Shown piece by piece: positions 54,291 through 63,374 of a DNA stretch of 64,000 nucleotides. The translations under genes were made by a program, and so were the position numbers. This DNA is from Pirellulales bacterium (GTDB lineage Bacteria; Planctomycetota; Planctomycetia; Pirellulales; JALHPA01). Numbering within the stretch: the first letter of the stretch is position 1; every line of letters begins with the position of its first letter. The notes below the pieces were generated by a model. The model was not told where the DNA came from. It worked only from the letters and a program-made list of their open reading frames with translations, and made no database searches. The DNA lies in assembly GCA_033762255.1 (NCBI GenBank), contig JANRLT010000044.1, forward strand, positions 62,001 to 126,000, written 5' to 3'.

Positions 54291-57164
54291 ATGAAGATTT
54301 TGAAAATCCTGACGCTGCGAGGACCAAATTACTGGGCCAACTTTCCAGTATTAGAGGCGTGGATCGATCTGGAAAATTTGAAAGATCGCTCTTCGGAAGA
54401 GTTGCCCGGCTTTAATGAGCGGCTGACCTCTTGGCTGCCAACCATGATTGAGCACCGGTGCAGCATTGGGCATCGGGGGGGATTTTTTGAACGACTGCGG
54501 CGGGGTACCTACCTGGCGCACATCATGGAGCATGTCGCCTTAGAGCTGCAATCACTGGCGGGTTGCGAGGTGGGCTTTGGCCGCACGCGCGAGACCGCGA
54601 CCGATGGCATTTACAAAGTCGCCCTGGAATATACGGAAGAATCCTTAGGAAAGGCGTCTATTTCAGCGGCAATTCGCGTCTGCCTGGCGGCGGTGCATGA
54701 TACCACGGTCGATTTGACGGCGGAAATTTCGGAACTAGCCAAACTCTATCAAAATGCCCGTCTAGGCCCCAGTACTAATTCCATCGTACAGGCCGCGCAG
54801 CGCCGCGGTATACCCAGCCGCCGCCTAAACACCGGAAGCCTGGTCCAGTTGGGCTATGGGTCCAAACAACGGCGCATCCTGGCCGCGGAGACCGACCAAA
54901 CCAGCGCTATCGCGGAATATATCGCCCAAGATAAAGACCTGACGCGTAGTTTGCTGGCGGCGGTGGGGGTGCCGGTCCCCGCGGGTCGTCCGGTGGAGTC
55001 GGGGGAAGACGCCGTCTCCGCGGCGGAGAATATTGGGTATCCGGTGGTGTGCAAGCCGCAACATGGCAACCAGGGGCGGGGCGTGGCGACCAACCTAAAA
55101 ACTCGCGAGCAAGTCCTGGCCGCGTATGAAGCCGCGCGGCAAGAGGGACGCTCGATCATTGTCGAGAAGCACGCACCGGGAGAGGACTACCGCCTGTTGA
55201 TTATTGGAGGCAAGCTGGTCGCCGCGGCAAAACGCGAACCAGCGATGGTGATTGGCGATGGTCGGCACACCATTAAAGAACTGATTCAAATCGCCAATCA
55301 AGATCCCCGCCGGGGGGAAGACCACGCCACCAGCCTGAGCAAAATTCCGCTGGACGCCATTTCGCTGGCGGTGGTAACCGACCAGGGGTACACGCCGCAA
55401 TCGATTCCCGCGGCCGGCGCGCGGGTACTCATCCGTCGAAATGCCAACCTGAGCACCGGCGGGACCGCCGCGGATGTCACCGATCTGGTTCATCCCCAAA
55501 TCATCGATCGCGCGCTGGAGGCGGCCCGCGTGATTGGCCTGGATATCGCCGGCGTGGATGTTGTGGCGGAAGACATCGGCCGCCCGCTCGAGGAACAAGC
55601 CGGGGTCGTGGTCGAGGTCAACGCCGCGCCAGGTTTGCGGATGCATCTGGAACCTTCCAGCGGCACGCCGCGCGATGTGGGGGCCGCCATTGTCGATACC
55701 ATGTTTACCCCGGGCGACACCGGCCGCATCCCGGTCATCGCCATTACCGGCGTCAATGGCAAGACCACCACCACGCGGTTTATCGCCCATCTGGCCGCCG
55801 CCACCGGCGGATGCGTGGGCATGACCTGCACCGACGGCATTTATGTGCGGGGCAGGCGGATCGACACCGGCGATTGCAGCGGACCGACTAGCGCTCAGAA
55901 TATTTTACTGAATCCTCAGGTGGACATTGCCGTGCTCGAGACCGCCCGCGGCGGCATTCTCCGCGCGGGACTGGGCTTTGACCGTTGTGATGTCGCCGTG
56001 GTCACCAACATTGGCGAAGGGGACCACCTGGGCCTGCATGATATTGACAGCCTGGAAAAACTGGCCCGGGTCAAACGAACGATCGTCGAGGCGGTCACTC
56101 CCCAGACGGGCCACGCGGTCCTGAATGCCGCCGATCCCTTGACGGTGGAAATGGCCGAGTATTGTCCCGGCGAAGTGATCTTTTTTGCGCGCGAGGCGCA
56201 GCATCCGGTCGTGGAGGCCCATTTGCAAAAAAAGGGCCGCGCCGTGGTAACGCGCCAGCGGTCCATTTATCTTTGCGATGGGCCGCGTGAACAAAAATTG
56301 TTGGATTTGGCCCGCGTGCCGCTGACGCATGGGGGGGTGGTCGGCTTTCAAGTGGAAAACACATTGGCCGCCGCCGCCGCGGCTTGGGCCTGCGGTTGGA
56401 ACCTGAATGTAATTCGCCGCGGACTGGAAACTTTTGGAGCTGATATGACCAGCAGCCCGGGACGCTTTAATCTGTTGGACTACAACGGCGCCACGGTGAT
56501 TGTGGACTATGGACACAATGTTTCCTCATTAAAAAGCATGCTGGAAACCCTGGACCAATTTCCCGCTTCCCGTCGGATCACGGTGTACACCGCCGCCGGC
56601 GACCGACGTGACGAGGACATGATTCGCCAGGCGGAACTGCTGGGGCATGCCTTTGACACGGTCATTTTATATGAGGACCATTATGTACGCGGACGGGAAG
56701 CGGGTGAAATCACGCGTTTGTTTCAACGTGGGTTAGCCCTTGGCTCTCGGGTAAGAGACATCCGCGAAATCAGGGGAGCGGTAACCGCGGTGGAGGCGGC
56801 CCTGGCCATGGCCCAGCCGGGAGATTTGTTGCTCATCCAGGCGGACACCATTGATGAGACCGTGGCCTTTATGCGCGAGAAATTGCTCGCTCCCCAACAT
56901 GCCCGCGAGGTAGTTTGGCGGGACATCCAACCAGTGGGTGCAGAGCCGGGTGAGGTGGATTCCATGGAAGTAAACTCCGTGGGACAAAATTCCGGGAAAC
57001 TGGCCCTGGTAAATACATACGGAAATATCCGCGAAACCGGGGGCGAGCGATTAGCCGGGATCGGGGCCGCAACGCAGGTAGATTCGGAATTATACGGCTC
57101 TGTGAATACGCTGCCCCACAGCCGCGCGGGGAATAATCCCGAACTATCCCCGGTGGTGGATTAA
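54291..57164 (+). CDS. cphA: Cyanophycin synthetase
   Basis: Makes the storage polymer multi-L-arginyl-poly-L-aspartate from Asp and Arg with ATP. The 957-residue protein begins MKILKILTLRGPNYWAN as CphA1 does. An N-terminal domain (1-160) is followed by an ATP-grasp domain (about 210-460; VVCKPQHGNQGRGV, VVEVNAAPGLRMHLEP) and a Mur-ligase-like domain with P-loop GVNGKTTTT at residue 487, then ETARGGILRAGLGFD and DYGHN. CphA1 proteins are usually near 870-900 residues; here about 65 polar residues extend the C-terminus past MREKLL. The ATG at 54291 is set by homology; no strong binding site. Confidence 0.95.
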   Translation: MKILKILTLRGPNYWANFPVLEAWIDLENLKDRSSEELPGFNERLTSWLPTMIEHRCSIGHRGGFFERLRRGTYLAHIMEHVALELQSLAGCEVGFGRTRETATDGIYKVALEYTEESLGKASISAAIRVCLAAVHDTTVDLTAEISELAKLYQNARLGPSTNSIVQAAQRRGIPSRRLNTGSLVQLGYGSKQRRILAAETDQTSAIAEYIAQDKDLTRSLLAAVGVPVPAGRPVESGEDAVSAAENIGYPVVCKPQHGNQGRGVATNLKTREQVLAAYEAARQEGRSIIVEKHAPGEDYRLLIIGGKLVAAAKREPAMVIGDGRHTIKELIQIANQDPRRGEDHATSLSKIPLDAISLAVVTDQGYTPQSIPAAGARVLIRRNANLSTGGTAADVTDLVHPQIIDRALEAARVIGLDIAGVDVVAEDIGRPLEEQAGVVVEVNAAPGLRMHLEPSSGTPRDVGAAIVDTMFTPGDTGRIPVIAITGVNGKTTTTRFIAHLAAATGGCVGMTCTDGIYVRGRRIDTGDCSGPTSAQNILLNPQVDIAVLETARGGILRAGLGFDRCDVAVVTNIGEGDHLGLHDIDSLEKLARVKRTIVEAVTPQTGHAVLNAADPLTVEMAEYCPGEVIFFAREAQHPVVEAHLQKKGRAVVTRQRSIYLCDGPREQKLLDLARVPLTHGGVVGFQVENTLAAAAAAWACGWNLNVIRRGLETFGADMTSSPGRFNLLDYNGATVIVDYGHNVSSLKSMLETLDQFPASRRITVYTAAGDRRDEDMIRQAELLGHAFDTVILYEDHYVRGREAGEITRLFQRGLALGSRVRDIREIRGAVTAVEAALAMAQPGDLLLIQADTIDETVAFMREKLLAPQHAREVVWRDIQPVGAEPGEVDSMEVNSVGQNSGKLALVNTYGNIRETGGERLAGIGAATQVDSELYGSVNTLPHSRAGNNPELSPVVD

Positions 57165-57695
57165 TAACAATGCGAATTAACAATGTTGTCTGCTCACTCC
57201 GTGAGCAGAAATGCAAAGCGGTATTCATCTAGCAGCATTAACACTTGCCAGCAAATTTCTGGCAGCCCAAATTCATCACACAGAGTGTGAGGAGTACAAT
57301 GTTGCCTGCTCACTCCGTGAGCAGAAATGCAAAGCGGTATTCATCTAGAAAAGTAAAAACTATTGCGCAGATAAATTTTAGATTCCAGCTGCGTACCTCA
57401 GTCGCTGTCTGCTAGCCGAAAGTATGTTACTTTTCATCCAAAGGCTAGTCACCTAGGGTTTATCCGCTTAGAAAGCGTTGTCATAACAAAAGCGATATCA
57501 GCTATCACAAATTATTGATACAGAAAGGTATTTCCATACGGTATCAGGCTCCCCAACTCCCTGCGGCTAACACAATTCACACCTATTTTTCGTATTTTAG
57601 AAATATCCGGAGGTACCTGCCTTGCGTAACATTGATCATCACTTATGATTTTTTTGTGGCGGTTCCGTTCTTGTCCCGCAATTCATGGATTTTTG
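57165..57695. other. 531-bp gap with duplicated palindromic element
   Basis: No gene seen. The first third carries the 52-bp direct repeats described separately, with two further small inverted repeats between them (GCCAG/CTGGC and TCACAC/GTGTGA). The rest is AT-richer and should contain the promoter of the PQQ-like protein gene. Confidence 0.65.
57181..57348. repeat. 52-bp direct repeat pair with CTCACTCCGTGAG palindrome
   Basis: Copies at 57181-57232 and 57297-57348 differ at one base. Each contains CTGCTCACTCCGTGAGCAG, a perfect 8-bp stem with a three-base loop. Two copies only, 64 bases apart, so not a CRISPR array. Confidence 0.93.
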
Positions 57696-59210
57696 ATGTC
57701 TACAACTCTTCTCCGGCTTAAACTCTTTCTTGCAACCTTGCACGGTAAAATGCACTTGATACGCGCTTGTTTGGTTGGTGCGGGGATGATGGTTACCTGC
57801 GGGGAGATTAACTTTACCACCCCAAGCATGGCCGCCACCCCCCAGTGGTCCCAGTTTCGCGGACCGAACAACAGTGGCGTCGCCCTGGAGGCGCAACCAC
57901 CGGTTAAGTTTGGGCCTGCACAAAATGTTCTTTACAAGGTGCCGCTCTCTACTGGCGCTTCTTCGCCATGTATTTATGGCGAGAGGATTTACGTCACCGC
58001 CTTTGATCAGGGCCAACTTTGGACGATCGCCCTGGATCGCGCCACCGGAAAAGAATTATGGCGCAAAGCGTCTCCGGCTGAAAAGCTCGAGGATTACAAC
58101 CCGTTCGAGGGGAGTCCCGCCGCTTCCACCCCCGCGACCGACGGGGAGCATATCGTGTCGTATTTTGGCTCCAATGGGCTATTTTGTTACGATACGACCG
58201 GCAAGCTGTTGTGGAAGTTTCCTCTTCCCCCCGCCGAGGTGCTAGGGCGTTTTGGCAGCGGGGTTTCGCCGATTATTGCCGATGGCAAAGTGATTTTAGT
58301 GCGGGATGTGCTACAAACCCCCACGATTTACGCGCTGGATGTCAAAACCGGCAAACCGGTTTGGGATAAATCGCGCGAGGGACTGATCACGGCGTACAGC
58401 ACACCGGTGATCTGGGAAAATAACGGCGTCAAGGAAGTGGTGACGGCGGGGATTGGCCGTTTGGTGGCATATGACCTGCGCGATGGTTCGGAGCGCTGGA
58501 CCGTTCGCGAGCTCCCCAGCAATGTCTGCACCAGTCCGGTGGTGGCGGATGGATTGCTGCTCTTTGCCGGATGGTCCCCCGGCAGCCCGGACGATCCCAC
58601 CGGAGCCATGCCCGCCTTTGCGGATATTCTCAAAGGAGCGGATAAGGATAGCGATGGCGCGCTCTCCCGTGCAGAAGCGGGCGCTAGCATGTTCGCCAAA
58701 TTTTTTGACAATAACGATTACGACCGCGATGGACTGATCGAGGAACCGGAATACACGCAAATGATTGACTTTATGAAACAGGGAAAAAACGTCGCCCTGG
58801 CGATCAAACCGGGTGGAACCGGCGACATCACCCAGTCGCATGTTGTGTGGCGCCAGACAAAGAATCTGCCATACGTCCCCTCTCCAATTTATGTGAATGG
58901 GTTGATGTTTATCCTCAAGGACGGGGGAATTGCCCATGCGGTTGACGCAAAAACAGGCGAAATCAAAATCAAGCCCGAACGCGTCGGGGCCAATGGCAGT
59001 TACTACGCTTCCCCCGTGGCGGCGGGCAATCGTATTTACCTGTTCAATGTCGACGGCGTGGCGACGGTCGTGGAACTGGGGGAGAAATTTAGCAAATTGC
59101 ACAGCGTGGAACTGGGGGAGCGAGTCAGCGCAACCCCGGCCATTGTGGACAATAAGCTGTACGTCCGCACGGCGGGACACTTGTATGCGTTTGGCACGGA
59201 TGGACTATAG
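57696..59210 (+). CDS. Exported PQQ-like beta-propeller protein with EF-hand pair
   Basis: A 504-residue protein from the ATG at 57696 (ATG at 57750 also possible) with a signal peptide region (LIRACLVGAGMMVTCG, cleavage near SMAA). WSQFRGPNNSGVA and repeated units of the form YALD.KTGK.VW mark a PQQ-dehydrogenase-like propeller, common in planctomycetes as a scaffold without PQQ. Near residue 315 the propeller is interrupted by two canonical EF-hand loops, DKDSDGALSRAE and DYDRDGLIEEPE, so calcium binding is expected. Substrate unknown. Confidence 0.87.
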   Translation: MSTTLLRLKLFLATLHGKMHLIRACLVGAGMMVTCGEINFTTPSMAATPQWSQFRGPNNSGVALEAQPPVKFGPAQNVLYKVPLSTGASSPCIYGERIYVTAFDQGQLWTIALDRATGKELWRKASPAEKLEDYNPFEGSPAASTPATDGEHIVSYFGSNGLFCYDTTGKLLWKFPLPPAEVLGRFGSGVSPIIADGKVILVRDVLQTPTIYALDVKTGKPVWDKSREGLITAYSTPVIWENNGVKEVVTAGIGRLVAYDLRDGSERWTVRELPSNVCTSPVVADGLLLFAGWSPGSPDDPTGAMPAFADILKGADKDSDGALSRAEAGASMFAKFFDNNDYDRDGLIEEPEYTQMIDFMKQGKNVALAIKPGGTGDITQSHVVWRQTKNLPYVPSPIYVNGLMFILKDGGIAHAVDAKTGEIKIKPERVGANGSYYASPVAAGNRIYLFNVDGVATVVELGEKFSKLHSVELGERVSATPAIVDNKLYVRTAGHLYAFGTDGL

Positions 59211-59400
59211 TTCGACTGTTGCCGACGTTTCCCAAGTGATGATTTCGCGGATAGCAAGCAAAAAATTGCTATACCACGTTGACCGCCAAGGGCACACTGG
59301 CAGGCAAGTTTTGTTCTTTAGCCGGTTTGTCGCATCCCATAACTCCCCGGCGCGAGAATCCACAATTTCGCGCTGGGGGATTTGCGAATTTGCGGGCGGA

Positions 59401-59874
59401 TTACTCCTGAAACTCACCCAAAACCGGCTTGCCGTCGATTTCACCGATGACAGTCCCCGCAAATTCCGCCTTATAACCAATTCCCGGGTCCGTCCCGACA
59501 AATTTGGCCGCTTTGCCCTCGCACTCATCGACCGGGTACAGGGTGATGGTCATGGGCGCGACAACAGCGCTATCTGCTGTTTTGGTCTCTTTAGTGCATA
59601 AAGTCAATTCCTTGGCGGCAATTGTCAACGGGGATTTTTCATCGCTTCCCAGGATCAGCAGGGTGCATTCTTTTTTTTCGTGATCCACACTCAATTCCGC
59701 GTGGTGGCTCCCCAATTCAAACACGACTCCCCCCGTCGGTCCGGAACCGTGGTGATGTTCCTCCGAGGTGGAAGGAGCAGGGGCGGGGTTTGGTGGATCA
59801 TTGGAATTTGCGCAACAACCGAATAGCACTATCAGCAGCAGCATATTGGCAAGCGCCGTTTTTAAATAAATCAT
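59401..59874 (-). CDS. Lipoprotein of the metal-efflux operon
   Basis: A 157-residue protein with a lipobox (LLLIVLFGC, lipidated Cys near residue 20), a His-rich stretch (EEHHHGSGP) and a small beta domain (GGVVFELGSHHAELSVDHEKKECTLLILG). The histidines and its place 65 bases after the end of the cusA-like gene suggest periplasmic metal binding; this is inference. I take the ATG at 59874 because it puts the lipobox at the usual distance; an upstream start at 59937 does not. Confidence 0.75.
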   Translation of the reverse strand: MIYLKTALANMLLLIVLFGCCANSNDPPNPAPAPSTSEEHHHGSGPTGGVVFELGSHHAELSVDHEKKECTLLILGSDEKSPLTIAAKELTLCTKETKTADSAVVAPMTITLYPVDECEGKAAKFVGTDPGIGYKAEFAGTVIGEIDGKPVLGEFQE

Positions 59875-59939
59875 GGCTATCAACCCATGTGAAAAAAACA
59901 TTGGAAAAAGAACTTCAACCGAAATAACAGCATGCACAA

Positions 59940-60120
59940 CTACCGATCCGAGAGTAAGGCTTCGGGGGAGTTGCTGTCGCGGACCAAGCGCTCGGCGTCT
60001 TGGCCGCTATATTTCCAAAAAAGCCCCGGGTGCAGCAAAAATTCGCAAAAGGTGGAGGTAATCAATCCGCCCAGGATGACCGTCGCCACGGGATAAAGAA
60101 TTTCCAGGCCGGGTTTTTTG
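59940..60120 (-). pseudogene. Out-of-frame C-terminal tail of the cusA-like gene
   Basis: After the run of seven G (minus strand) the +1 frame reads KKPGLEILYPVATVILGG and then LITSTFCEFLLHPGLFWKYSG, the normal end of a CusA/CzcA protein with its last membrane helix, and continues to a TAG at 59942-59940. The main frame instead leaves homology at the G-run and stops at 60007. One G fewer would join the two into a protein about 20 residues longer. Confidence 0.85.
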
Positions 60121-63100
60121 CCCCCCCAGGACGATTGGCACCAGGCCGATCCCCGCGGTAAGGGCGGTCATCAAGACCGGAGCCAGACGCTCCAAACTGC
60201 CCCGCAGCACTGTCGCTTCCGAAAATTCCGCTGCTTCTTCCCGCATCAAATGAAAATAATGGGTGACTAACAAAATGCCATTACGCACGGCGATCCCCCC
60301 TAGTGAAACAAATCCCACCAAACTCGCGACGGACAAGGTCTGCCCGCTAAGGACCAGTGCCCAGACTCCCCCGATGAACGCCGTGGGAATGGCGTTAAGA
60401 ATTTGCAATGTAATTCGGAATGATGGATAAAGCAGCATCAGCACCATGAAGATACCCGCGAGCGACACTACCGCCAGTCCGGTAATCATCAATGTCGCCG
60501 ATCGCTGCGCTTCAAATTGGCCCCCGAATTCGAGGAAGTACCCTTCCGGCAATGGTACTTGTTGCCGCACGACACGTTCAATTTCGGCGACAGCTCCGGC
60601 CAAGTCACGCCCCGTCACATTACAGCGAATGACTTGCTTGCGGCGGGCGTTTTCGCGATTGACCAGATTGGGTCCGCTGGCCGCCGCGGGAAAATCCGCC
60701 AGGTCCTTGAGCCGCACTTGGCCGCGTCCGTTGGGCAATTCGATTCTCAAATCCTGAAGAAAATTCGGATCCGAGCGAAACTGCTCGCGCAGCTTTAAGA
60801 CCAAATCAAACCGTCGTTGTCCTTCTAATATCTTAGAAACCGCCTCTCCCTTTAACGCGGTCTGCACAAAATTAGCGACATACTCCCGGCTTACCCCATG
60901 CAACGCCAATTCACTTGGCCTGAGGACCACGTGCAGTTCGTCAACTCGCTCTTGGGGATCCACAATCGGCGGCGTCACGCCCCGCACCGCGGTGAGCACC
61001 GTCCGCACGTCCGTGGCGAGCTGCCGCAATTTATCCAAATCGTCGCCATAGATTTTGACGGCGACCTGGGCATTGACCCCCGAGAGCATGTGGCTGATCA
61101 AGTGCGAGAGGGGTTGCTCGGCGTCAATTTCCACGCCGGGTACCTCGGCGCGCAACTCCGTCCTGATGTGTCGTAAAAATTCATCGCGATTAATCGCGGC
61201 GGCCGGATTCATCGTAAGAATATATTCACTTATGTTAACTGGTTCCGCGTGTTCATCCAGTTCCGCGCGACCCGTGCGGCGCACAAAATGCAGGATGGGA
61301 GCCTCTGGCCGGTTAGGAGATTTTTGCAGCGTTAGCAGTTTGCGATCAATAATCGCGGAAACTTCATTAGAGGCGGTCAAGGATGACCCGCCCGGAAGCG
61401 CGACATTGATCTGAACGCTTCCCTCATCGAATTTTGGCAAAAAATCCCCTCCCAGGCGGGATAATTGCCACGCGCTGATCCCCACCAGCGCCCACGTTAG
61501 CGCCAGCAGCTTGCCGGGGTGCCGCAAGCTGAAACAAATCAAAGGGCTAGCTCCCGCTTTGAGCCAGCTCAATAACAAACCATCCCCGCGGTGATGGGTG
61601 GCGGCAGAGCCGGCCAGCAGGTAATAAGACAATACGGGGGTGACGGTCAGCGAAACCAGGAGGGAGGCTAAAATAGAGACGATATAAGCGATACCGAGCG
61701 GCGTGAATAACCGTCCCTCGACTCCTGATAAGGCGAATAGCGGTAAAAATGCCAAGATGACGACCGCCGTGCCAAACACAATGGCGGAGCGAATTTCCCG
61801 ACTGGCCTCATACACCACCACGATGCCGGGCCGCGGATTTTCCGCCGCGTCATTTTCAGAAAGCCGGCGATAGATGTTTTCCACATCCACGATGGCGTCG
61901 TCCACTAGTTCGCCCATGGCGACCGCGATTCCCCCCAGGGTCATCACGTTGATGGATAATTCCGTCCCCATCAAGATGCCGATCGCGCTAAAGACGATGG
62001 CCGTGATGAGTAGGGACAAGGGAATCGCCGTTAAAGTGATAAATGTCGTGCGCAAATTCAGCAAAAACAAGAATAGCACGATGACCACCAGCGCGGCCCC
62101 GATCAGCATCGCTTCCTCGACATAGTAAATTCCTCGATCGATAAAAGTCTTTAATTGGAATAAATCCAAATTAACGACGATATCGGCGGGCAGCGTGGAT
62201 TCCAGTTCCCGCAGGGCATTTTTAACCTGGTCCGTCAGGCGACGGGTGTCGGCGTGGGGCTGTTTGACGATGGTGACCACCACGCCGGCATATCCGTCAA
62301 TGCCGGCGTCGCCCCGTTTGGGGGCGGGCCCCTCCTGCACCTCGGCGACGTTTCGCAGCAATAGCGTTCGACCGGAGTTGACCTTGATCGGAATTTCCAA
62401 CAGATCGGCGATGACCTGGGGTGGCTGCGGACCCAGCCGCCCAATAATTCGCACGGGGCGTTCCGTCTGGCCTTCTTCCAAAAATCCACCGCTTGTATTA
62501 AGGTTATTAGCCTTGAGGGCGGTCTCGATCTCCGTCAAGGAGACATTGTATTCCCGCAACTTTCCCGGATCGACTAAAACCTGATATTGCTTGACGTCAC
62601 CCCCCATGATGATCACTTCCGCGATTCCCGGCAGCTTGAGCAAGCGGGGACGCAGGACCCAATCGGCAAATGACCGCAATTCCATGCGCCCTTTGAGTGG
62701 CGAGGGAAAAGTGACCGTGTGCGCCGTTTCATTAATCTGAAATGTCGCGGTGGATCCCTGGGCGTTCTCGGACCAAATCGCATCGGAAATTGCTTGTTTT
62801 TCCCAGTTTTCCGGAGCGTTTCGCGGTATGGTTTGCCAAACCCGCAGTTCGGGTTTTCCCTCTTTTACGGTACGCTCGGCCATTAGCCCGGCTGGCAAAA
62901 GCGGTGCCAGTTCGCCTCCCCTGGGACCCGGTCGGCGATGCAACCCGACATGCAGGATTTGGCCCATGATCGAGGCCGGGGGGGTCATTTGGGGTCGAAT
63001 TCCCGGCGGCAGTGAGACCACCGCCAGGCGTTCCATGACCACTTGGCGGGCGTGGCGAATTTCCGTCCGCCAGTCGAATTCGATATAGACCACGTTCATT

Positions 63101-63366
63101 CCCTGGCTGGACTGGCTGCGAACCGCCTCAACCCCTGCTGCCCCCAAGAGCGCGGTCTCTAGCGGCGCGGTTACCAGTGTTTCGACTTCCTCTGGCGACA
63201 GTCCGGGACACTCGGTCAAAATAACCACGCGCGGGCGATCCAGATCGGGAAACACGTCGATTGGCATCACGGTCGTTAAGTAACCGCCATAAACCAGCAC
63301 GAGCAGGCACGCGGCCAAAACCAATCCACGATAGCGCAGCGCCTGGCGAATCACCGCATTTAACAT
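60007..63366 (-). CDS. Heavy-metal RND efflux pump CusA/CzcA, apparent C-terminal frameshift
   Basis: Inner-membrane proton-driven pump of a tripartite metal efflux system, 1,119 residues in this frame. It shows the N-terminal helix and VMPIDVFPDLDRPRVVI, the TM4 charged cluster GELVDDAIVDVEN, and paired RND halves. About 75 residues are inserted near residues 145-230 (GPRGGELAPLLPAG to KGRMELRSF), in the first periplasmic loop, compared with the usual 1,040-residue length. The last about 35 residues are abnormal because of a probable one-base shift in the G-run at 60121-60127 (see the tail at 59940). It starts eight bases after the fusion-protein stop. Confidence 0.9.
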   Translation of the reverse strand: MLNAVIRQALRYRGLVLAACLLVLVYGGYLTTVMPIDVFPDLDRPRVVILTECPGLSPEEVETLVTAPLETALLGAAGVEAVRSQSSQGMNVVYIEFDWRTEIRHARQVVMERLAVVSLPPGIRPQMTPPASIMGQILHVGLHRRPGPRGGELAPLLPAGLMAERTVKEGKPELRVWQTIPRNAPENWEKQAISDAIWSENAQGSTATFQINETAHTVTFPSPLKGRMELRSFADWVLRPRLLKLPGIAEVIIMGGDVKQYQVLVDPGKLREYNVSLTEIETALKANNLNTSGGFLEEGQTERPVRIIGRLGPQPPQVIADLLEIPIKVNSGRTLLLRNVAEVQEGPAPKRGDAGIDGYAGVVVTIVKQPHADTRRLTDQVKNALRELESTLPADIVVNLDLFQLKTFIDRGIYYVEEAMLIGAALVVIVLFLFLLNLRTTFITLTAIPLSLLITAIVFSAIGILMGTELSINVMTLGGIAVAMGELVDDAIVDVENIYRRLSENDAAENPRPGIVVVYEASREIRSAIVFGTAVVILAFLPLFALSGVEGRLFTPLGIAYIVSILASLLVSLTVTPVLSYYLLAGSAATHHRGDGLLLSWLKAGASPLICFSLRHPGKLLALTWALVGISAWQLSRLGGDFLPKFDEGSVQINVALPGGSSLTASNEVSAIIDRKLLTLQKSPNRPEAPILHFVRRTGRAELDEHAEPVNISEYILTMNPAAAINRDEFLRHIRTELRAEVPGVEIDAEQPLSHLISHMLSGVNAQVAVKIYGDDLDKLRQLATDVRTVLTAVRGVTPPIVDPQERVDELHVVLRPSELALHGVSREYVANFVQTALKGEAVSKILEGQRRFDLVLKLREQFRSDPNFLQDLRIELPNGRGQVRLKDLADFPAAASGPNLVNRENARRKQVIRCNVTGRDLAGAVAEIERVVRQQVPLPEGYFLEFGGQFEAQRSATLMITGLAVVSLAGIFMVLMLLYPSFRITLQILNAIPTAFIGGVWALVLSGQTLSVASLVGFVSLGGIAVRNGILLVTHYFHLMREEAAEFSEATVLRGSLERLAPVLMTALTAGIGLVPIVLGGQKTRPGNSLSRGDGHPGRIDYLHLLRIFAAPGAFLEI

Positions 63367-63374
63367 AATGTCAC

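Noticed and set aside
57181-57348. Possible CRISPR repeats
   Set aside because: Only two copies, the unit is 52 bp with an internal hairpin, there is one spacer, and no cas gene is present. The 36-bp units at 1323 have no spacers.
60100-60140. Programmed frameshift in the cusA-like gene
   Set aside because: Restoring the frame needs +1, not the -1 shift expected at the A6 run, and no stimulatory structure or conserved +1 signal is evident; a simple G-run indel is more economical.
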